64,000 nucleotides of DNA. Origin: Hyphomicrobiales bacterium (lineage in GTDB: Bacteria > Pseudomonadota > Alphaproteobacteria > Rhizobiales > Devosiaceae). A program made the translations under genes and the position numbers. The notes under the pieces are model-generated. The model had not been told where the DNA came from and did not search any database. It saw nothing but the letters and a program-made list of their open reading frames with translations. Below, in pieces: positions 58,767 through 64,000 of the stretch. Each line of letters starts with the position of its first letter. Positions within the stretch are counted from its first letter, which is position 1. The stretch spans positions 496,001-560,000 of the forward strand of contig JAIYDI010000018.1 in assembly GCA_027487555.1 (NCBI GenBank), read 5' to 3'.

Positions 58767-59372
58767 TCATCCTGTCGTGTAGCTGATTGCGGCGTAGTAT
58801 TTGAGCCCGTAGTCGGCCACGAGGCTGGCCTTGTCGGTGCCATTGATGATCCGGCGGGCGTTGACCCAATCCTCGGTGGTGGCGTTGAAATAATCGCCGA
58901 GCTTCTTGCCAGTGAAGCTGCCGTTGATCATGCCGTGGAACAGGATCTGCGTGGCGACAGGCAGTTCCAGGGCCCGGTCCGGAGCTGCGACGAGGTCGAC
59001 GCCAGTGACCTTCGACATCGCGGCGTAGTTGGTCTTCCAGGTAAGCTGGACGAAGCCGCGTCCATGATACTTGATGCCGTCGCCGAACTTGGTGTTGCCC
59101 ATCTTCTTTGCCCGGGCAGGGTTGTCGCCGGTGATATCGTATTTGCGGGTGAAATAGTCGTTGCCACCATATTCATGGATCGGCTGCATCTTGCGGTCCG
59201 TCTCGTGATGCGCGGTGGCGAGCATATAGGCCAGCCAGCGGTCGTCGTTCTTGGCGTGGTTGACCTCCCATTCGTCGAGAATAGCCGTGATGCCGGCGAC
59301 CTGCGCAGGCTTCAGGCTGCCCGAGAACAGCGTCAGTCGAGCCTGGTCGAAGAAGAATTTGCGGTTGATCAT
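58767..59372 (-). CDS. GH19-type chitinase/lysozyme-like protein
   Basis: A 201-aa protein with the glycoside hydrolase 19 lysozyme-like fold seen in phage endolysins and chitinases. MLATAHHETDRKMQPIHEYG carries the presumed catalytic Glu57, and GIKYHGRGFVQLTWKTNYAAMSK is the substrate-cleft motif. There is no signal peptide and no cell-wall binding domain. No holin or other phage gene is adjacent, so it may be a stranded prophage lysin or a domesticated muramidase. The N-terminus MINRKFFFDQARLTLFSGSL is typical of this subgroup. Confidence 0.85.
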   Translation of the reverse strand: MINRKFFFDQARLTLFSGSLKPAQVAGITAILDEWEVNHAKNDDRWLAYMLATAHHETDRKMQPIHEYGGNDYFTRKYDITGDNPARAKKMGNTKFGDGIKYHGRGFVQLTWKTNYAAMSKVTGVDLVAAPDRALELPVATQILFHGMINGSFTGKKLGDYFNATTEDWVNARRIINGTDKASLVADYGLKYYAAISYTTG

Positions 59373-59639
59373 TGTCGCATCCCCATCAGAGACGTCGAGC
59401 TTAAGCGCTGCGATGCCCGCGGGGATAAGTTGGTCCCCGTAGGGACGATGCCCAATAGGGGGCGCGGCCGCCGGGCTTCTCTTTGTGGGGAGAGGGTGCT
59501 ATTGGCCCGCGCTTTCGGAGCATTTCAGCACAGAGGCTGAAACGGTCCGCATGTTTGCCTTGTCGCGCATCCGAACCGGGAAACCGTCCGGCTTTCGGTG
59601 CCAGGTGTTCTGGATGCGCTCGTGAAGCGGAGTTGCCCG

Positions 59640-60494
59640 ATGTCCAACCCATTCGAAATCAGTTTCGACGGCGCCACGTTCCGCGGCGAGTCCGACGGGT
59701 TCGGCATACCGGTGGTGTTTCTGCATGCGGGCGTCACCGATCGCCGGATGTGGGCCGAGCAGATGCGCGAACTCGCCGCCGAGGGCTACCATGTCATCGC
59801 TTATGACCGGCGCGGTCATGGCGAGACACAGAGCGACAACGTCCCCTTCAGCCACGTGGTTGACCTCGAGGCGATCCTCGACAAGCTGAGCGTGCATGCG
59901 GCGATCTTTGTCGGCGCCTCGATGGGCGGCGGCCTCGCTGTCGATTTCGCGCTCGAGTACCCGGAGCGGACCATCGGCCTCGTGCTGGTGGGCACGGCGA
60001 TCAGCGGTGCCGAGGGCGCCGAGATTCCCGAGGAAGCCGCCGATCTCGAAGACGCGCTCGACTATGCGCGCGAGCGCGGCAGCCTCGAAACCGTCAACCG
60101 CATCGAAGCGCATCTGTGGCTCGATGGTCCGCTGGAAGAGGCGGGCCGGGTTTCGGGCGAGGTGCGCGACCTGTTCCTCACCATGAACCGCATCGTGCTC
60201 AACCACCCCGAACTTACCGAGGAAGAAGAGCCCGAGGACGCGACGCTCAGCCTCGGTACCATCACCGCGCCCGTGCTGCTGGTGGTGGGCGAACTGGATT
60301 TCCCCGATATCGTGGCGCGCCATGAGGATCTGTCCGAGGAGCTGCAGAACGCCTTCGCGGTGGTGCTCGAGGATACGGCGCATTTCCCCAGCCTCGAGCG
60401 GGCGGACCTGTTCAACCCGCTGCTGCTCGAATTCCTCGAAGCGGTGACCGGGCAGGGGGCCGACGACGAGGATGGCCCGCCCTACGACTCCTGA
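59640..60494 (+). CDS. Alpha/beta hydrolase
   Basis: A 284-aa alpha/beta-hydrolase fold protein. The oxyanion stretch VVFLHAGVTDRRMW, RRGHGET, the nucleophile elbow FVGASMGGGLAV (Ser), Asp in VVGELDFPDIV and the catalytic His in EDTAHFPSLERADLFNPLLLEFL give a full triad. An acidic insertion (EGAEIPEEAADLEDALDYARERG) forms the lid, and the tail is very acidic (QGADDEDGPPYDS). The substrate (ester, lactone or other) is unknown. The ATG at 59640 is chosen since MSNPFEISFDGATFRGE begins a normal first strand. Confidence 0.87.
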   Translation: MSNPFEISFDGATFRGESDGFGIPVVFLHAGVTDRRMWAEQMRELAAEGYHVIAYDRRGHGETQSDNVPFSHVVDLEAILDKLSVHAAIFVGASMGGGLAVDFALEYPERTIGLVLVGTAISGAEGAEIPEEAADLEDALDYARERGSLETVNRIEAHLWLDGPLEEAGRVSGEVRDLFLTMNRIVLNHPELTEEEEPEDATLSLGTITAPVLLVVGELDFPDIVARHEDLSEELQNAFAVVLEDTAHFPSLERADLFNPLLLEFLEAVTGQGADDEDGPPYDS

Positions 60495-60616
60495 AGGTGT
60501 CGGCTGTTTCGTCCGCCTGTCGAATGGCACCATCAAAAAGTGTCATTGGTTCATTTGTGAAGCATCTGCTAGAGCCCTGACATTATCTGCCTCGCATCTG
60601 TTCGACGGAGCCCGAC

Positions 60617-61531
60617 GTGGCCAGCCTTTCCGCGCCCTCGGGTGCGTCGCCCACCGAATCCGGCCTGATTGCCGGCTTTGCCGCCTATCTGCTCTGGGGC
60701 TTTCTGCCGTTGCTCTTCGGCCTGCTCCGTGATGTTGGCGCGGTGACCATCGTCGCTGATCGCACGCTTTGCTCGCTGGTGTTTGTCGGGCTGCTGCTCC
60801 TTGCCCTTAAAGGCTACCCGGAAGTGCGGCAGGTACTCGGCGACCGGCGGACCGTCGCCCGCATGGCGGTGGCGGCGGTGCTGCTCGCCGCCAACTGGCT
60901 GATCTTCGTGTTCGCCGTCGAGGCCGGGCATGTGCTCGAAGCCAGCTTCGGCTACTTCATCAACCCGCTCGCCAATGTGGCGCTTGGCATATTGTTCCTC
61001 GGCGAGCGGCTGAACCGCATACAGCTTGCCGCCATTGTGGTGGCGTTGGTCGCGGTGCTGATCCAGGCTGTCGGAATCGGCAGCGTGCCCTACATCGCGC
61101 TCAGCCTCGCGTTCAGTTTTGCCGCCTATGGCTTTCTCAGGAAGACGGTGAAGGCCAGCGCCGCGGCCGGGCTGTTCATCGAGACGCTGGTGCTGGCACC
61201 GGTGGCGCTGGGCTATATCCTCTATACATTCTGGCGCGATGGCGGCATCGGCCCGCTCGGCGACCCCTACACGGCGTTCCTGCTGCTGCTCACCGGGCCC
61301 GGCACGGCGGTGCCGCTGCTGCTGTTCGCCATTGCGGTCAAGCGGCTCAAGCTGTCGACGGTCGGCATGCTGCAATATCTGTCGCCCTCGATCGCCTTCA
61401 TCCTGGCCATCACCGTGTTCGGCGAGGAACTGAACCTCACGCGCGCAATCAGCTTCGGGCTTATCTGGCTGTCGCTGATCATCTACTCGTCGGATGGCTT
61501 GCTGCGGCACCGGGCGCGGAGTCTGCCATGA
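60617..61531 (+). CDS. rarD: RarD-type EamA-family permease
   Basis: A 304-aa inner-membrane protein with ten predicted helices of the drug/metabolite transporter superfamily. The RarD subgroup is shown by GLIAGFAAYLLWGFLPLLFGLL, NWLIFVFAVEAGHVLEASFGYFINPL and LSTVGMLQYLSPSIAFILAITVFGE. RarD has been called a chloramphenicol-sensitivity protein; its real substrate is unknown. The start is GTG at 60617, with GGAG upstream. The MOSC gene overlaps its stop by four bases. Confidence 0.9.
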   Translation: MASLSAPSGASPTESGLIAGFAAYLLWGFLPLLFGLLRDVGAVTIVADRTLCSLVFVGLLLLALKGYPEVRQVLGDRRTVARMAVAAVLLAANWLIFVFAVEAGHVLEASFGYFINPLANVALGILFLGERLNRIQLAAIVVALVAVLIQAVGIGSVPYIALSLAFSFAAYGFLRKTVKASAAAGLFIETLVLAPVALGYILYTFWRDGGIGPLGDPYTAFLLLLTGPGTAVPLLLFAIAVKRLKLSTVGMLQYLSPSIAFILAITVFGEELNLTRAISFGLIWLSLIIYSSDGLLRHRARSLP

Positions 61532-62094
61532 CCGATCCCGCGCATAAGCTGACCGCTGTGCTGGTGGCGACCTATGCCGCCTTCGGCAAGGATTTCGTCA
61601 GCGCGGCGGTGCCGGAACTGGTGCTGACCTTCGAGGGCATTGCCGGCGACGTGCATGCCGGTCTGACGCGAAAATCCGGTGGGCGCGAACCGTGGTATCC
61701 GCGTGGCACAGTGATCCGCAACGAGCGGCAGCTGTCTATCCTGTCCGTCGAGGAACTGGCGGAGATCGGCGAGCGGCTGGATGTCGCGCCATTCCGGCCT
61801 GAATGGCTCGGCGCCAACCTCGTGCTCGAAGGCGTGCCGAGGCTGACGCAACTGCCGCCCCGAACGCAGCTGATGTTTCCCTCGGGCGCGACCATCCGCA
61901 TTGATGGCGACAACGATCCGTGCCGGCAGGCCGGCCGAGCCATCGTGCGACATGTGCCCGACCGCCCGGACCTTGAGTTCGGCTTCGTCAAGGCCGCGAA
62001 GGATCGGCGCGGACTTGTGGGCTGGGTCGAGCGCGAGGGCACGATCCAGCCGGGCGATCGAGTTTCCATCCGCGTGTGGCCGCGCGCCGGGTAA
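61528..62094 (+). CDS. MOSC-domain protein
   Basis: A 188-aa protein with the MOSC (molybdenum cofactor sulfurase C-terminal) fold: LTFEGIAGDVHAGLTRKSGG, a core with RPEWLGANLVLEGVPRLTQLP, and the conserved Cys in RIDGDNDPCRQAG. Stand-alone MOSC proteins are related to YiiM and YcbX, which reduce N-hydroxylated compounds with a molybdenum cofactor. No partner is nearby. The ATG overlaps the rarD stop (ATGA). Confidence 0.9.
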   Translation: MTDPAHKLTAVLVATYAAFGKDFVSAAVPELVLTFEGIAGDVHAGLTRKSGGREPWYPRGTVIRNERQLSILSVEELAEIGERLDVAPFRPEWLGANLVLEGVPRLTQLPPRTQLMFPSGATIRIDGDNDPCRQAGRAIVRHVPDRPDLEFGFVKAAKDRRGLVGWVEREGTIQPGDRVSIRVWPRAG

Positions 62095-62103
62095 CGCACA
62101 CCC

Positions 62104-62613
62104 TTACTGCTTGACGGCGGAGTCCCAGTGTTCGTCGGCCTTGCCGTCGACGATGCGCCAGGTATCGTACCAGGTGGTGGTGTAGGTCTTGGAGGGGTCC
62201 TTCGGGTCCTTCTCCGTGCGCACGGTGGCGACGGTGACGAGGTCGCCCTCGGCATTGACGAACACCACCGGCAGCCCGAGCTTTTCCGGGATGGGCGAGG
62301 CGGGCACCTTCAGCACATTCGTGAAGAAATCGACCACGGTCTGCCGACCGGACGCCACGTTCGGATTGTGCTGGATATAACGCTCGGTGAGATACTTGTC
62401 GGCATCCTGCCAGTTATTGGCTTCGAGCAGGTCGCGCATGATGTGGTAAACGACCTGCTTGTTGGCGTGCAGCGCCGGGTCCGGGCTGGTGAACAGCACT
62501 TCCTTGTCCTGCGCGGCCACGACGGCCTCCTGTGCGAAGGCCGGCACCGTCGCGGAAAGGCTGGCGGCGAGCAGCAGGGTGAGAGCGAGCGGTTTCGTGA
62601 GCAGCATGGTCAT
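62104..62613 (-). CDS. Secreted SnoaL/NTF2-like protein
   Basis: A 169-aa exported protein. A signal peptide (MLLTKPLALTLLLAASLSATVPAFA) is followed by an NTF2-like cone: NKQVVYHIMRDLLEANNWQDADKYL, ERYIQHNPNVASGRQTVVDFF, a central strand region (VVFVNAEGDLVTVATVRTEKD) and TTTWYDTWRIVDGKADEHWD. The His in YIQHNP is the usual SnoaL pocket residue. Similar proteins are annotated as SnoaL-like without known function. The ATG at 62613 follows AAGGAA. Confidence 0.85.
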   Translation of the reverse strand: MTMLLTKPLALTLLLAASLSATVPAFAQEAVVAAQDKEVLFTSPDPALHANKQVVYHIMRDLLEANNWQDADKYLTERYIQHNPNVASGRQTVVDFFTNVLKVPASPIPEKLGLPVVFVNAEGDLVTVATVRTEKDPKDPSKTYTTTWYDTWRIVDGKADEHWDSAVKQ

Positions 62614-62727
62614 TTCCTTGGCGTTGATCAGCCATCCATTGACGATTTCGGCAAGGTAGGGATGCAGCAGGGCGCGGAAAAGACGGCAGGAATTGCGCCC
62701 ATAGGCACAGCCAGGTAAGCGGCGCGC

Positions 62728-63621
62728 TCAGGCGCGGTGGACCCCGGCGATGACGGTCGCGATACGCCGGAACAGGTCGGCATGCGGCGCAGACCGGCGG
62801 AAGACCATCGAAAGCTGGCGTCGCGCCAGCGGGTCGGCCAGCGGATGAATGGCGAGCCTCGTGTCCGCGGCCTCGCGCCTGAGCGCGATCTGCGGCAACA
62901 GCGTCACCCCTTGGCCGTTGGCGACAAACTCCACGATGGTCGAGAGCGAGGTCGCTGCGAAGGTGCGCGGTCCACGGGCGCCGCCCAGCTTGCAGGCGGC
63001 GATGGTCTGGTCGCGGAAGCAATGGCCCTCATCCAGCAGCAGCACGCGCTCCGGTGGCAGTTGATCGAGCGAAATCGGCGCCGGCAGGGCCTCGCTGGCG
63101 GAGGTGACCAGCACGAAGGGGTCCTCGAAAAGCGGGATCGTCTCGAGCGCCGGTCCACCGGTCGGTGGGAGGGTGGCGATGAGCGCGAGATCGAGCGCAC
63201 CATCGTCTAGGCCGGAGAGCAGGTGCTCGGTGCGGTTCTCGCTGACGGTGAAGCCCAGATGTGGAAGCTCGCGCCTCAGGGCTGGGTAGATTTCGGGCAG
63301 CAGGTAGGGCGCAACAGTCGGGATCAGCCCGAAGCGCAGCGGACGGACCGGCTGCGCGCGCGCCGCGGCAACGAAATCCTCGAAACCTTCCGCCGCCGCG
63401 AGCACGTTGCGGGCCCGATCGAGCAGGTCGCGGCCAAAGGGCGTGAGCCGCGCCGTTCGGCCCAGACGGTCGAAGAGCGGCGCACCGCAATACTCCTCCA
63501 TTTGGCGGATCTGCTGGCTGAGCGCCGGCTGGGTCACATGGCAGCGCTCGGCGGCGCGGCCGAAATGGCCGGTATCGGCAAGGGCTGCGAGATAGGTCAT
63601 CTGGCGGAGCGTGATCGGCAT
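62728..63621 (-). CDS. oxyR: LysR-family peroxide sensor OxyR
   Basis: A 297-aa LysR-type regulator. The N-terminal helix-turn-helix is GHFGRAAERCHVTQPALSQQIRQME. The effector domain holds DEGHCFRDQTIAACKLG with Cys201 and Cys210, the same nine-residue spacing as the redox pair Cys199/Cys208 in E. coli OxyR, which makes OxyR the likely identity. It would activate catalase and peroxiredoxin genes on peroxide exposure; none is visible here. A GATAAG-N5-CTTATC palindrome directly precedes its start codon and may be an autoregulatory site. Confidence 0.88.
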   Translation of the reverse strand: MPITLRQMTYLAALADTGHFGRAAERCHVTQPALSQQIRQMEEYCGAPLFDRLGRTARLTPFGRDLLDRARNVLAAAEGFEDFVAAARAQPVRPLRFGLIPTVAPYLLPEIYPALRRELPHLGFTVSENRTEHLLSGLDDGALDLALIATLPPTGGPALETIPLFEDPFVLVTSASEALPAPISLDQLPPERVLLLDEGHCFRDQTIAACKLGGARGPRTFAATSLSTIVEFVANGQGVTLLPQIALRREAADTRLAIHPLADPLARRQLSMVFRRSAPHADLFRRIATVIAGVHRA

Positions 63622-63638
63622 GATAAGGCGAGCTTATC
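63622..63638 (-). promoter_or_regulatory. GATAAG-N5-CTTATC palindrome before oxyR
   Basis: A 6-bp perfect inverted repeat with a five-base spacer directly next to the oxyR start codon. LysR regulators often bind such sites in their own promoter. Here it would block translation or early transcription rather than activate. Confidence 0.4.
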
Positions 63639-63854
63639 GACCCGCCGGGCGCGAGAAGCAACCACGAAGCTCCCGCAGCCCGTCGCCGAGCCCAGTCTGT
63701 GCCCCAGTGGGACAGAATGCACGGTCGCAGGGGACAATTTTAGGCAAATTCACTTCGCCTTTGTCGAAAACTCGACCGGGGAGGTTCAGGGGCTGCACCG
63801 ACTTCAAGGCTCACTCTCGGTGGCATATTCCACTAGAGGCCCGAGGATACTTAC

Positions 63855-64000
63855 ATGTCGGAACTGGAAGAGGGCAGGCGCGCCTTTTCAACATTCAGGG
63901 TGCTGAACGGCGACTCCAACATCGTCGAGCGGGACCAGCTGTTCCGCAACATGGCGCAGCTCTATTCCTATGTCTCGGACCGGTGCGACGACGAGCAGGT
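63855..64000 (+). CDS. DUF2336 family protein (N-terminus only)
   Basis: The frame opens at ATG 63855 after a GAGG ribosome binding site and runs off the right edge, giving 48 residues: MSELEEGRRAFSTFRVLNGD, then a helical part with LFRNMAQLYSYVSDRC. This resembles the start of DUF2336 proteins, which are alphaproteobacterial, mostly helical and of poorly known function. With so little sequence the family call is tentative. Confidence 0.6.
   Translation, partial: MSELEEGRRAFSTFRVLNGDSNIVERDQLFRNMAQLYSYVSDRCDDEQ

Overview
The window is a 64 kb chromosomal segment from a GC-rich alphaproteobacterium, most likely a member of Hyphomicrobiales (Rhizobiales) close to Devosia. This rests on the overall gene set, a DUF2336 gene at the right edge, NnrU, Urt-type urea uptake beside urease, CtrA-like boxes and high GC. 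The genus is inference from gene content. I found no rRNA, tRNA, CRISPR array or intact transposase.

Left part (1-7.9 kb): a DeoR/GlpR-type regulator cut by the window edge, infA (IF-1), a small unknown gene, mpg (3-methyladenine glycosylase), a small gene whose start codon lies inside a perfect 11-bp inverted repeat, a phosphomannomutase, a LysE exporter, a nucleoside hydrolase and a Kef-type K+/H+ antiporter. From 7.9 to 19.1 kb runs a complete glycogen operon, glgP-glgB-glgC-glgA-pgm-glgX, tightly spaced and followed by two REP-like palindromes. A soluble PAS-type chemoreceptor follows on the other strand.

Nitrogen part (20.9-36.9 kb, mostly minus strand): urea import and urease genes in two blocks. 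Block 1 is urtA-urtB-urtC-urtD-(TerB-like membrane protein)-urtE-ureD-ureA-DUF1272-ureB. It is preceded by a near-consensus sigma-54 promoter in front of urtA (36873-36888), which suggests nitrogen control. Block 2 is ureC-HAD-DUF29-MliC-ureE-ureF-DUF3995-ureG. A diheme cytochrome c gene, a small secreted-protein gene and one unknown gene lie between the blocks. The imported urea would be hydrolysed by UreABC, matured by UreDEFG. The 600 bp upstream of urtA has no gene but holds several hairpins, one with a UUCG tetraloop flanked by TGCACCA/TGGTGCA arms.

Middle part (37.4-53.5 kb): an ankyrin-repeat gene, an FdhF/YdeP-type molybdoenzyme with a DUF2461 gene, an unusual cytosolic protein with a chemoreceptor signalling tip in front of a Cache-like sensor, a secreted protein of two tandem repeats, a TolB-like propeller, an AMP-ligase, an outer-membrane barrel, an RND efflux pump with its adaptor, ettA and a ceramidase-like hydrolase.

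Accessory patch (about 53.5-55.8 kb): AT-richer DNA that starts with a decayed, frameshifted second copy of the ettA 3' end. It carries a two-gene unit (4-bp overlap) of a DUF6932-like nucleotidyltransferase-fold protein and a 319-aa partner of unknown function. This is the best candidate for an undescribed system, possibly toxin-antitoxin or phage defence. Beyond it are argG (the long, E. coli-like type), tam, NnrU, a GH19-type lysin, an alpha/beta hydrolase, rarD, a MOSC protein, a secreted SnoaL-like protein, oxyR and the start of a DUF2336 gene.
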